DNA of 64,000 bases from Brugia malayi (GCF_000002995.4 NW_025062476.1:12668501-12732500), one strand, 5' to 3'. Shown: positions 37,223 to 52,681, counted from the stretch's first letter. Notes: generated by a model not told the origin, from the sequence alone. Made by a program: numbers and translations.

Positions 37223-40200
37223 TACCATTACTAATTGATCATTTGGATGCAATAAATGCTTACCCATTACTCTATCATCACTGTTTTTATATTAATTTTA
37301 ATGATATGAGCAAAGATATTTGATAGATTTAACAATGAAAAAAAAAAGCAATATTATCTCAATCAATGATAAACTGCTTACCCGTGGGGAAAGTGAAATG
37401 AACATTTTTATTGCTTTTTTTGCCCATTTATTTCTCCCAAATATATCACCTCTCAAGGTTTGATTAAAAATAAAAATTCAAATTAAATTAAAATTAAATT
37501 TCATCTTTTGATATAATCGTACAAAAAATTAGATTAAAATATATCACAAGAATTAAATTGATAGATTATAATGAAAACAGAAATGAGTAATCTTTAGAGA
37601 GAGAGAGAGAGGGAGAGGGAGAGAGAGAGGGAGAGAGAGAGAAATGAAAAATGTAAGATTTTTAATTGTAGTAAAATTGTAATAAATTTAGGATTATCGG
37701 TGTATGTTTATTGACATAAAAGAGATACAATTTTGACTCATTCATTGTGTAATTCGTTTAGAAGTGTTTAATTATGAATGACAAAGCCGCCGCTGCTACT
37801 GCCATTGCCGCTGCGGTATCACTTAAAAATGGTATCAATCTTTTTCAGAAAATTTATTACAATTAGCAGATAGTATATTGCTTTTTTTTTTTCCTTTCTT
37901 CTTTTATGACTTCATTAGCATCTTAATGTGAGAAATTGCATCATAATTTATCTCATATGACCTTTGACTCCTTATCAATGTTACTTTTTTGCTTGATAAA
38001 ATCACAAAGAAAAATTATATGTTCATTATAATCTATTTGAAATAAATGAATATAAGTAATAATTAATACTTTGTAAACTGTAGTAAGTTTCGATAGTAAA
38101 CATTTCATGGAGTAAAATTATACTTACTTTGTAATTTTTAATTTAAATTTAAAAAGTTGTTTTTGGTAGTAAAATATTTTATGGAGTAAAAATAATATAT
38201 ACTTCAAACATATCATGGTGATTTTTTAATAGGAAATATTCCTAGTTTAAAGTAATAACTTTAAACTACTTTATACTTTAAAGTTTTCTTTTTTTTCTTA
38301 AAAAAAAAAAAAAAAAACATGCTTTAAAGTAATAACATACATAATATCATAACAGTCATTTTACAAATAATAATTAAATATTACAATATTTGAAAACTTT
38401 TTTCAAATATATAAAATTTAATTTTCATATGCATAAATAAACGAATAATTGCTATTATGCATAGATTTCTTTATAAAAAAAACAAATTAAAATTTCAATT
38501 TTTCTCGAAAGCTTTTTTTTTTTTCAAATTTTTTGTTTCATTTTCCAAATATTTTTTTTTTTTTTTTTTTTTAGTTCAAAAAAAAAAAAAAAATTATGAA
38601 GTTTTCTTATTTTTATTTTTTTTTTTGTTTTCCACAAAAATATTTCAGGAAGAATAAGATTGAATATTTGGCATTTTGTTATGAAGCAATAGTCCCAGTT
38701 CAGTAATAAAATACTTCGTGACGAGCGGTGTTGGCTGATTTTCTTTTTTCGCCTTTTTTCGCTTTTTTTTTTTTTCTTTTTGACACTTTTCCGGAAAATA
38801 TAAACAAAACGATAAATAACCAAGAAAAGAAAAAAAAAGCAAACATTTTCAAATTGTAAATTGAATTTTATTTTTTTCCCTATAATATTTCATTTTCCTG
38901 AAAAAAAAAAAAAAAAAAAAAAAAAAAAACGAACGAACAAATTTTATAAAAGAATTTAAGTGAGCAAAGAAATTACTTCTTTCTCTCTCTATCCCTCTCT
39001 CTCTCTCTTAGGTAATTCCCAATGGATCTAAGTAATGGAATTTGATGTTGCCGCTTTTTTGTTTGACCCTGATGAACTTAGCAGTTACCCGCACTTTGTT
39101 TATTCCCTTTCTCTTGGGAAATGTAAAAAAAGAAAAAAAATGAGTCAGTAAATTTCAGACTATTTCACATCAATCAAATATTCTTTATTTTATCTTTTCA
39201 AAATCCTTAAAAATCAACCAAACGAATTTTTTTTTTTAACAAAAAAAAAAAAAAATTATTAACAAAATTATTTTATTTACTTTTTTTTTTTTTTTGTTTG
39301 TTTGTTTTTTTAATATTTTCATCAAATAATAAGAATAAAAACTTTTTTGAGACAGAAAAGATTAATAAAAGTGTAAAAATTTTTTCATTACTAAAATTTA
39401 AATTTGTTTCTTTTATAATTTGAATTTTTCTTTTTTTTTTTTTTTTTTTTTTGCAAAATTTAATAAAACAGTAAACATTGAGTTTTTTTTTTTTTCAGTT
39501 GTCAAAATTGAAAAATTTTTAATTTTTAAATGTACCAAAAAAAAAAAAAAAAAAACAAAAAATTAAGAAATAATTTAATGTTAAAATTTAATCTGAAAAA
39601 AAAAAAAAAAGACGACTGATTATTATTTCAAAAAACAAATATTCAAGAATTTAACAAATTTAACAAGAATCACAGAAATGATAATTTTTTTATAAACAAA
39701 ATTTCCTCCCATAAAATTTATGAAATATTTTTCAAATATATTTTACTTAAAAAAGAAAAAACCAAATCTATGAAAATAATATTTATTCAAATAATTTTTT
39801 ATATACATATATCAATCAATCATTTATAACTAATTGTTTGGGAAATAAAAATTTACATATACAAATGAATTTTTCAAAAAATTTGCTTTCTAATTTTTTT
39901 TTTTTTTTTCTAAAACTTTTACAGTATTCGTAAATCATTCATTCATATTTTCTAAATTTTTTTTTTTTCTTTCTTTCTTTCTTTTTTTTTTTTTAAAATA
40001 ATTTTTATGTGTTGCAAAATTATCGATGTATTGTAGTATCTTTGTTAGATAATATTATTTTGTTGAACGGATACGGATGTACGCTCCGTTACACTTCAAT
40101 ATGCAAATTGAAAAAATTAAAAAAAAAAAAAAAAAAAAAAACGATTTGAGGAAATCGAAGAAAGCAAGCAAAGATGTCAACAATAATGAATTTTTGTCAA

Positions 40201-42303
40201 ATATTTTGAAAAAAAAAAAAGAGGACAGCAATAACCTTTTCGTTCAAAATATGGTTTAATTTTTTTTTAAAATAGAAAGAAAGAAAGAGATAGATCATAT
40301 TTTTATCAATAATATCATTAACTAGTTAGAAATATTATTTATTCAATTTAAGATTATTTAAAATTATCAAATTATTATCACTAACTAGTTAGAAATGTTA
40401 TTTATTTAATTTAAGACTGTTTAAAATTATCAAATTATTATCATTAACTAGTTGGAAATATTATTTATTTAATTTAAGATTGTTTAAAATTATCAAATTA
40501 TTATCACTAACTAGTTAGAAATGTTATTTATTTAATTTAAGACTGTTTAAAATTATCAAATTATTATCATTAACTAGTTGGAAATATTATTTATTTAATT
40601 TAAGATTGTTTAAAATTATCAAATTATTATCACTAACTAGTTAGAAATGCTATTTATTTAATTTAAGACTGTTTAAAATTATCAAATTATTATCATTAAC
40701 TAGTTGGAAATATTATTTATTTAATTTAAGACTGTTTAAAATTATCAAATTATTATCATTAACTAGTTGGAAATATTATTTATTTAATTTAAGATTGTTT
40801 AAAATTATCAAATTATTATCATTAACTAGTTGGAAATTATTTATTTAATTTAAGATTGTTTAAAATTATCAAATTATTATCATTAACTAGTTGGAAATAT
40901 TATTTATTCAATTTAAGATTGTTTAAAATTATCAAATTATCATCATTAACTAGTTAGAAATGTTATTTATTTAATTTAAGACTGTTTAAAATTATCAAAT
41001 TAAAATTAAGCATACTATTCGTTTTTTTTTTTTTAAAATGATAAATTCAATATAACTATTATCTCAAATATAATTATTAATTGAAAATATTATTTAATTT
41101 TAAAATAAAATGCATGCAATTATAATTGCAGCAAATTTCATATAATTAATTTCAAAAATAATTAAATAACTCTTAATTAATTATATTTAAAAAAAATTTG
41201 AAATATGAAAAATGATTAAATGTGGTTGTAAAATGTGCGAAATATTGCGTTTGATGTGTTCTTATCATTGCTATTATACTGATTGATATCTCAATTTGTG
41301 CTTACCATCTATCATTGACCTTTGACATTCTCGTTTCTAATATTTCGAAAATAAAAATACAAACATGTTGGATTTCAAATTCATACTGAAAATGCTGAAT
41401 GCTAAAGTTTGAAAAAATTTTAAAGAAAAAAAAAATTTTTTTAAATTTCAAAATTCATTCATATATTATTCAAAAAAGTAACTAGAGTTTCTGTCAGGCA
41501 AAAATATTTATTAATTATGCTAAATTTTAATTAAATACTTTATTCATTTAATAAATTTCATTAGATATGTTTATTCATTAATATTTCGCATTTTTTTTTT
41601 CCTTTTTTTTCTCGAGAATTGGCAAGAATTAGTGAAATAAGAACGAATAACCACAACAAAAGAATATTTAAAATTTTTAAATTTGAAGAAAGACTCGGCT
41701 TTTCAACAGAATCAAAGTGCAAATTGCTACTGTATTCAAATTTAGTTTTGAAATTTAAATTTAACCATAGATTGTAGTCAAAAACTTTCAGTTTAAATTA
41801 TTTCTTTTTGTAATTTAAATCAATGAAATAAATTTAAATCCGGTTAAAAAATACGTAGTTAGTTGGTAAGATTGAAAAATTTAAAAATTTTCAGCATGAA
41901 AAATTTTAAATCCTGAATTTTAATTGATATCTTCATCAATTTAAATTTAAATTTTGAAAGAAGAACAAATAGAATTAATAAATTGAAAAAATAAATTATA
42001 TATATATATATATTATCATTTCAATTTGAACTATTCAGCCACAAAAAATAAGAATTAGTTATTTTTATGTAATTACTCAATATTTAATTATTAATTTGCA
42101 TTCTACAATGTAATAGTTTGAATGATATAAATATATCATAAATTTTGTAGAGACAGGTGCAATTTACCTTTTCTAAATGATCCGATCCGACCTCATTTTA
42201 TTGGTCTGTTTTTCCTGACAACAAAACGGCGCATGTGTCATCAGTAATAAACTAATTTATTATCCTGAATTTTGCTTTTGTTCACATTCCCTCTCTCTCT
42301 CCC

Positions 42304-42334
<31 letters not shown>

Positions 42335-44434
42335 TGTAATTTATTGTTAAATCGAAGAGAGGCGATATATTTAGTAGTTTGTTGGTGCAAGATATGACGT
42401 AATCCTGGTACCACCAGTTATCACCTGCTTCTTTTTTAATTCATTATAAAATGTAGTACTTCACATTCGCTTAACAAAAACAAGAAGAGAGAGAGAGAGA
42501 GAGGAGAAGAAAGAAGAAAGAAGAAAGGGAAAATTTTCTTTTTTTTTTTTAAAACATATTTAACTTAAATTTATTCAAATAAAAATTTTAATACAATGAA
42601 TGAAATTATTCTACAATTAAATATACATAATATTAAGTAAATAAAATAAATAATAGTTATTACTAGACAATCTATTTAGTAAATAAAATCAAATCTAAAA
42701 ATAAAATGAATAAAATTTTGAAATAAAATATTCACTAAAAATTAGCTATAAGAAAAAAAAAATTTTTTTCACAAATTTTATATTATTCAATAAAATTGTT
42801 CACAATTCATTTTCATAAGTTTTATTCAGTTTTATTCAATTATTTTTATTTAAGAATTCATGGAAATTTCAATTATTTCAAATTTAACTTACCTGTTAAC
42901 TTATATTAGATTCCAATGAATTTCAAATTTATTGAATTATTTCAAATTTAATTTACTTATTGTATATTACATTAACTTATTCAATTATTTCAAATATTAA
43001 TTGATGATATTAGAGTATTATGAATTAATAATCACTTGAAAATGACACGTAACACGTGTTACTTATTATTATTACATTAATTTATTCAATTATTTCAAAT
43101 TTAACTTATATTAATTGATGATATTATGAATTAATAATCACTTGAAAATGACACGTAACACGTGTTACTTATTATTATTACATTAATTTATTCAATTATT
43201 TCAAATTTAACTTATATTAATTGATGATATTATGAATTAATAATCACTTGAAAATGACACGTAACACGTGTTACTTATTATTATTACATTAATTTATTCA
43301 ATTATTTCAAATTTAACTTATATTAATTGATGATATTATGAATTAATAATCACTTGAAAATGACACGTAACACGTGTTACTTATTATTATTACATTGTTT
43401 ACTTCCTAAATAAGAAACTGTCAATGCTCTCATCTGTTGACCACTTGCTAAGAGCAATAACTAATACTCGATGACCCTTATTTGATCCCTTTAAACCCCC
43501 CGGAGAGGAAAGTAAATTCTTGAGTACTAACAGTAGCAGAATTTATCACCTCTTCTTCTCTCTCTCTCTCTCTCCTTTCTTTCTCTTTCCCTCTCTCTCT
43601 CCCTTTCTTTCATTGAATGATATAATATACAACCATTACATACAAAGAAGATATTAAATAGAAGGTTAAGTATCATTGGTTTGGTGTGAGAAAATTTGAT
43701 TATAAAAGATGGAGATGAATTACATCTTTGTTATATCTTTTCATCTTATAAATAAAAATTTAAATTTTGATGAAATAAAAATATCAAATATCGGTTAATT
43801 TATACAACAATATTAACTGTAATCAAATTTAAAATTTAATTTCAAATAATAATAAGAATAAAAATAATTTTTCAAATAACAAACTAAAGCAAATAAACCT
43901 AATAATTATTCAATTAATCTTTTTTTTTTTTGCTTTTTTAATTTAAATTATCAATTTTTTTTTTGATTTTTATTTATTCAAATTCAAAATGTTATTAAAT
44001 TATTGAAGTAAATTTTATCATATCATTATCATTAAAGAAAAAAAAAAAAAAAAGGAATTATCCAAATTGTTTTCGTTTTTTCAGTCAAAATTTGAATATT
44101 TATATTAAATACATAAGCAAAAATTTTATAAAACAACAAAATTTTCCGTAATTTTTTTTTCAGAATTTTTTTTATTCTTTAAAATAAAAATTTTTGTAAT
44201 TTTTTTCTAATTATTCTTACAGAGTTTAATTTTTGGTTAAATCATTTGCATTAATAAATATAATAATGGATTATTTTATTTTATTTTAGAAAATATTTTA
44301 TGTCAAAGTTTTTTCATTTTTTTCATTTTTTTTTTAAATTAGCTAAAAGAAAAAAATGACGACAATGACGTACGTATTGAATAAACAAAATGTTTCAACA
44401 AAAAAAATTTCTCTTTGCAAATTTTTCTCTCTTC

Positions 44435-44474
<40 letters not shown>

Positions 44475-44615
44475 ATTTTTTCCTAAAAAGCTTTATGGGA
44501 ATGGAATGAAATTGTTGATAAAATTCTCTCAGACTAAATTTCTTCGTTTTTTTTTTTTTACTTTTTATTTTGCATTCAAATTTTTAGTGTAAATTTAGTT
44601 CGATGAAAATAAAAC

Positions 44616-44648
<33 letters not shown>

Positions 44649-47113
44649 GTTAGAAAATAAAAGGAAAATTAAAATTTGAAGCACATTTCGCTGCTTTTTC
44701 TACTGTAACTGTTTGTGAATTTTATTTCAATCAAATTTTTAGTTAATTGAAATTTAAAAAAAAAATAAAAAATAAAAAAATTATAATACAATTAATCTTT
44801 TTATCTTTTATTTAAATCAATTCTTTCATTTATTATATTAATCTATATTTCATTCAAATTAAAGAAAAAAAAAATTTTTTTTTTTTTTTTTGTTTTTTTG
44901 TTTACTTAGTGTTAATTTTTAAAATATTTTTTACAAATTACAAAATGAACTAAATTAAAATAAAGTTTAAATTAAATTTTCACTGATTTATAATTTGTAA
45001 AAATATCATCCATTTTTCTAGAAGTATAATTTTTTTTTAACTTTTTTATTTTAAACTTACTTCAAATGATATCACTTCATCCTTTTTTTCTATTTTTTTT
45101 TTTAAAAAAAAAGAAATCTCTAAAATAATTACAAACAATTATTTAAATTTATTCGTCAAAACTTTTTTTTTTTTGCCTTCTTTTCTTCGGAAACTTTTTT
45201 TTTTGCTTATTTTTTTTTTAAATAATATTTTGTAAAAAAAAAAAAAAAAAAAAAGTTATTATTGAATTGATTCCATTCAGTCTAACTTTTGATTGTCAAC
45301 AAATTAGTGTCACATGTGTCGTTATTGCGATCGGAAATAAAATATTTCCCTTTTTTTTTTTTTTTTCTCATTTTATGAAAAGTTTTGCCTTCTATAAAAT
45401 TTTTACAAATTTGGTATGAAACTGAAAAAAAAAAAAAAAACGGAAAACGGAAAAACGTAAAATTATACAAATGCAGAAGAAAAAAAAAAAAAAGAAAATT
45501 TACTTATATACTAAAATAAAAGTAATAACAATTACTTTTATTTTAAGTATAAATACTTATAAAAGTAATAGTAATAAAATGTTGAAACAAGAAAAACTTA
45601 TCCAATAATCAAATTTGATAAAATGAAGTAAAAGTAATTTAAAAAAATGATATACTAAAAATAAAGAAACAATTTTTTTTTTTTTTTTTAAATTTATTAT
45701 TTCAAAATTATTTGTTCAATTATTTATTGAATATTAACTATATTACATATATTTTAAATAATTTCAAATTTTCAATGAAATAATTACTTATTTTACTTAT
45801 TGAAAATTAACTATATATATATTTTTTTTTATGTAATATAAGTAAATTTGAAATTTCAGTGAAATAATTATTCATTTTATTTATTAAAGATTAACCATAC
45901 AAATATATTTTTTAAATAATTTTAAATTTACCAATAAATTTTATTTATTGAAAATTAACTATACATAAATATTTTAAGTAATTTCAAATTTTCAATGAAA
46001 TAATAGTCTCTATTTGAATATTATTAACACAAAATTTTACATTCCTTTATATCATTTATCTTTTGTATTATATTAACATCTGTTTATTATCACTTATCAC
46101 TATTATTATCAGTATATACCTTTGTCATTTATTACATTTGTCTTTTTTTAAAATTGAACATAAGACTAATCCTAAAGTTATACTTTTACTTTATGTAAAC
46201 AAAATGCCGTCTAAAACGTAAAGAGATGCAAATAAGTTTTAGATGGAATTGTTTGTATATAATACTTTCTTATTTGCGATATGCTTATGCTAATTAGCAT
46301 GCAAAAAAAAAAGAAAGAAAGAAAAAAAAGTGTTTAGCATTTTTAGTTTTATACTGATCCATCTTCCATAAACACTTTATGTGTTACCTACAATTATTTA
46401 TTTATTTATCGAACAGATATTTTTATGCTTCTATGTAAATTAGCCAATATTATAAGTGCTAAAATGCGTCGCAATCTCTTCGTCTATCTTTTTAGGTTCA
46501 TTTGAATTTAATCATATCAATTATTATTGATAAAAAAAGACAAATCAACATTTTGTATGCTTATTTTGATTATTTTATAAATTATACAATTTATGAGAAA
46601 TGATAAGGAAAACTATCAAAACTTATATTTTGTTATATTTCAAAAAAAAACATTTATACTAATAAATTTTACTAATAAAGCTAATAAAATGATAATTTCT
46701 CTCTCTCTCTCTCTGTTCTTTTTTTTTTTTTTTTTTAAAAAAAAAATGTTATTAATTGAAAAATTTGATAAATAATAGTTTAATAATATTTTTAAATGTG
46801 AAATTTAAATTATCATAAATTTCATAATATATATATATATTTATATTTACATAAATTTTCATAAAATATATAATTACATAAATTTCATTGATAATAATAT
46901 ATTCTAAATTGATAAATTTCATAAAATAAATTTAAAAAAAAAAAAAAAATAATATTTAATCATAAATTTATTATTCCATTTATTTTGTAGTATTAATGAT
47001 TGATTAATGCTTAGAAATGAAGATGATCATGCATAATTCTTTCAACTATAAGCAAATATATCATCAAAAATGGCAGATGCAGTCGGTATTTCATATCTTC
47101 AAAAGAAAAATAA

Positions 47114-47144
<31 letters not shown>

Positions 47145-50100
47145 GGGAGAGAGAGATATGGAGTTAACAAATCCTCTTTACTCTTTCTTCTTCAATAGTA
47201 AATTAATTAAATTAAGGATGAAATGAAATGAAAAAGACACATACTAATGAGATTTAATATCACGTAACAAAAATTTGAAACATTTGCTTCATCAAACCGC
47301 AAAAATATGCAAAAAGAAAGGAAAACTGTGAGCCGCACTCTTCAAAAATTCTAAAAAAAAGCAGGTTGATTTTGATGTGTACGTCTCATATGTAGAGTAC
47401 CATGACGTAACGTTATCCGGTATGCGGTTGCGGAAAGAAACGAAAGGAATGAAAGATCAGTTTTTCTTTTTCTTTTTTAGGATCATTGAAGCGAAATAGC
47501 TTTTTTTTTTTTTTTTTTTCATCCACTTAAAGAGGAAAATCTTAACAAGGCGGCAAAAGAAAAAAAAAAAAAAGCTTCATCTAAAATTTAGAATAAATAA
47601 CTTCAAAATGTTACTTAACTTGGATCACTTATAAGTATGCATATCCTCTTTTTTTTTTTTTTTTTTTTTTGATTATACTATAAATTATATTTGTATAGTA
47701 CTTGAAAAGTATTATTATTTTATATCTGATTAAATGAATAATTCATTTAATTTATATAATTTTATGAAATATACAGTAAAATTTTATATTATTGTTATGA
47801 AAAAAGAAAAAAGGATATTGAAAAATTTTACTAAAAATTTTTTTTTTTTAAATTTTTTATATTAAATAAATAATTTCTTAATGAAAATGAAAAATCCCTG
47901 AAACTTTTAGCTTCAATTCAAATTTATTCAAACAATTATCAAACAATCAATCAATCAACAATTTGCGATCACTTTTAAATAGCATAAATATCCGAAATAT
48001 TAAAATGGTATAAGCTATAAAATGTTGTTGTCTACAATTTGTTATATTTGTTTAGCTACAGTAATCAACCATTTCATTGCTTTTCTCATTTCTCTCCCTC
48101 TCCCTCTCCCTCTCTCTCTTCTTTCTCTTTTAACTTGTTTTCCATTTTTAATAGAGCAATTATTACAATTCTATAATCTCAACAAGGTTAACAAAATTAT
48201 AATTATATTTTACATTACAATCAAATTATCACAATTACATTTCAATTATTTGAAAATTTTTAAATGATTAAAAAAAAAAAAAAAAAAGAAAAAATATATT
48301 TCATTAATTAAAATTTTTTATAACAAATCTAATAATAACAGCAATAAACTATTAAATTGAAAAGAAATAAGATAGATAAATAATAAAATATCACACACAA
48401 CTAATATAAATTAATAAATTTTATTTTTAAAAAATGATTTAAAAAAAAATATTTCATTATTCTCCTTTTTTCTAAACAAAAAAAAAATAAATAAAATCAT
48501 TAATGATACCTTCTCTAAATTATTTTTTTTTTATTCCTAAAATTACAATCAAATATTTAAATTTAAACAGTAAACAATAATTTATAACTAATTTATACAT
48601 TCTCACTTCCACAAATTAAAAAAAAAAAAAAGAAAAAATATGGGAAAATTAAATTAGTAAAATGCAAATTGATTGATTATTATCTTGCATCACTCTTACA
48701 ATGCAAAAACTTCTCGTGCATGCATGCATGCACGCACGTCTGCATGCATATATGCAATTTTTAATCAATTATATTTCATTGCTTTTATCGGTTCTTTACA
48801 AAATATACATTCACCTTTTGACCTGGCAAATTGAATACAGTATGAAAGTGTAAAACAAACAAATCATTCACCAATGATATCTATCCATTCCTGTACTTTC
48901 CGGATTAATCAGTTCAGGTTAATTCATCAAAGCTTTCCCGCAAAGCATTCCTAATTACCGTATATCATTCATCTATTCACTATTTGAATAAATTTTTAAT
49001 CATACCTTAAAAAAAAAAAAAGGACATCATAATACTTAATTTAAATCGAAAATAATTTACTTTACTACTCACAAAAATTCATTTGCCTAAAAAAAAAAAA
49101 TACATTTCTTAAATTTTATAATTTTGATTAAAAAAAAAAAAATAAAAATATAAATAGTAATCAATTTTTCAATATTTCTTCTCTTAATTTCAAAAAATGT
49201 TTATAAAAAAAAAAAAAAAATGCATAAATAATAATCAATTTCTTATAAATATTATTTCTTCTGCTTAATTGCAAAAAAAAAAAAAAAAAAGTAAAACAAA
49301 AGAACAATTTTCTTTATTTAATAATTTCATTTTCTCTTTTTTCTTTCTTTTTTTTTTTTTGTTTGAAATCAATAACATTACAATTCTAATTCTAATATAT
49401 GTGTATGTCTGTCTGTGTGATATCATACAAAAACATTTAATTTTCTTCTAAAATGATCAAAAAAAAAAAGTGGGTAAAATTAAAAAATGAATAAAATCGG
49501 GAAAAGAAATAAAAATTGGTAAAATTGATTGCATTTTGTATTTTCTCATTTCTTTTTTTCTTTAGTTTTTGCTATCATCGTTATGCATGCCACTTAATGA
49601 AAACAAAAAAAGAAACAAAAAAAAAAAAAAAAACGGAAAACCAGCCGGAAAATTTGTACTTTCTTTGACACAAATAACAAAAATATAAAGAAAAAAGAAA
49701 GAGGAATGATAGTTTTTTTTCTCTCTCTCTCCCTTTCTCTCTCTCTCTCTCTCTCTCTCGATTTTTGTTTTGTTTTTGTTTTGTTTTGTTTTTTTTTTAA
49801 ATTCTACTTTTAGCGTGGGAATGGAGTAAATTAAATAAAGATAGTTAGATAAGTCAAAAAAAAAGAAAAAATATGCAAAAATGTAACGAATAATATTGGA
49901 ATGATTAACACTTTAAAATGTTTTGTCTATTTCAAATTTTAGTTAGCAAGAAAACATTTTATTTTGTCTTCTGATTAGCTATTATTGAAATGAAATTTGA
50001 AGTGCAAAAGTGTAAAATTATAGGGCAATAAATTGAATTTAGAATTAAATTTAGAATCAAATTGAGTATTTCATTTAAATATAAACGTTTAAATTAAATT

Positions 50101-52639
50101 TGAAAATTTTAATTTAAATATATCTTTAATACATCTATTATCTATTATTAAATATGTATCTATTAAATTAATATCTATTATTATATTAAATTTCATCTCA
50201 TACAACAAAATAATAAACTTTTATTAAATATATCTATTATTATATTAAATTAATAATAAACTTTTATATTACAAAAACCTTACATCTCTCTCTCTCTCTC
50301 TCTGTCGTTAGTTCTTTAGAAAAATAATAAAAAAAAAAAAAAAAAAAGAGAATGAAGGAAGGAAATTGTTCATTTATAATTTCATTACTACCCATAAAGA
50401 TTTTAAATTAAATCTATATCCAATATAAATTCTTCAATTTTTCAAAATAAAATTTCAATTAAATTGGAAGAAAAAATCATGCTAATGAAATAAAATTACT
50501 ATTTTTAAATTAAAATATTCGCCATCCTAATAAAAAAAAAACTACTATTTCTGAATTTAAATTTTATAATAATTTTTACCTTTGACCTTTAAGGGAATTT
50601 CTCATTTTGGAAAGGATTCTTACGCAATATCTACTCTCTACTGCTACTATTTAGCAATTTCTATTGTTCAATAAATTTTCACAGCCGTAAAATTGATATT
50701 ATTCAAAAATAAAAAAAGAAATAACATCAATGGTGTGATCTATGATGACCTAAAATAAAGCAACTGTAATGAATGAATCAGTGTCACCAGAAATGAATGA
50801 ATGAAATGAAAGCTTACCGATCACAAAAGAATCTAAAATTCATTTTAGTATTTCTAATTTGAAAATTATCGGTATTTACAGAAAGATTTTTGCTCCAATA
50901 ATTAAAGCCAATAACCGATAAAAAGAAGAAAGAAATGCCTTAAACTGATATATGGGAAAAAACCGGTTTTTATTGGATTAGTAATTAGATGAAGAAAAGA
51001 ACAAAAAAAAACAATTTGACAAATAATAGTTGACGGACAGATGAGATGATAAAATAACATAAAGTTAATTGCGGTATGAGAAAATTACTTATCCACCAGA
51101 AGTAATACAATTCATTTGTAATAATTGAATTTTTTTTTTTTTTGTTTTGAAAAATTAAATTAAAATTTAAGTCGGTATAAGTTTTCTAAAAATATAACAT
51201 GAAAGAAAAAAAAAAAAAAAAAAAAACTGAAATTAATAAAAAAGAAAAAAAAATTAAAATTTGAAAAAAAAAATTGAAATTTTAGAAAAGAATTTTTATT
51301 TTAATTTTAACATATAAGAGTGTTTAACAAATGGATTATAATGCAAATGTAAAATTATCAAAAGTGATAAATTGAATAACGTATTCTTCAGTCGTACTTG
51401 ATTTGAAAAAAAAAAAAAAAAAACAAGTAAACGTACTTCACGTAGAAACGTAAAATATAGACATTTCATAAGGTATATGTATATATTAAAATTTATAGCA
51501 ATTCTATATGCGTTGAATAACGTAGATAACAAGCATTTCTTTACGCTCATCATCTACTAGGAATTTAAAATATTACGCAGACTTAAATATCTGATAATAA
51601 ATCTTACGTAAACGATTTATGCAAATTTTCAATTTTAAAAATCTTAAATTTAAAATATTCTTTTCCAATGTAAATTTTGAACTTTAAAAATCTTAAATTT
51701 AATTCAAAAAATAAAATTTGTTTTCCAAGTGATAACATATTTTAGTATGAATGTTTTGAACATAAATGAGGCATTATGTGTTCTTAAAGTAAGGTAATTG
51801 TAAAGTAAGTTTAGGTAGTAATATTCGAGATGAAATCTAATTTTAAAATGAAATGAAATTTTGTCACAATTTCAATGAGGTAGAGAAGATGGATAGATAA
51901 AGTTAAAAAGTTAAAAAAAAAGAAAACTTACTTCTAGTTGGTGAATCAACATGAGAAGAAGTACGACCATCTGATACGGACGGTGATAATTCTGAAATAA
52001 TTTCAATAATTTAGGATATTGCATTTTTTTTTTTAATATCGAATATTGTTTTTATTATTTAAACTAGTATTGTTGCATTAAAATAAATGTTATTTATCAA
52101 TCAAAGAAAAACAAAAATTTGGAGCAATAACATTTATTAATTATCATTCTAATTTAATTTTCCCTCAAATTTATTTAAATAACAGCATGAAATGTATATT
52201 TAATTAAGTAAAAAATATTAATTAAATATTAATTCGTTATCTTCTAGAATGATTGATTATGAGAGAATGATTATGCAAAATAAAAAAAAAAAAAAAAGCA
52301 CATCTAACTAAGAAAAAATTTCCATAGCAATCATGCAAACCTTTTTTTTTTTTTTTCCTTTTTTAAACAAAGGAAAAAATGTTGAGAGAAAGGGAAAGAG
52401 AAAGAGAGAGAGAGAGAGAAGGAAAAAAAACGCAAGATTTTCATCATTCAAATTTATTGAATGCTGATAGATTGATCAGATAACTTGAAATGAAATACTG
52501 AATCATATCATCATGTTTTCCGTTTAATTTTTTTTCCTCCTCTCTTTTTATTTTAGGATTAAGAAGAAATAAATATATCGTTTTTCATTCACATCAAAAC
52601 ATTATCAATTATCAATTTAACGGATCTTTTCTCTTTCTT

Positions 52640-52681
<42 letters not shown>

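Noticed and set aside
30000..52000. CRISPR-like direct repeats (minisatellites with constant period)
   Set aside because: No spacers between repeats and clearly a eukaryotic intron; they are tandem minisatellites.
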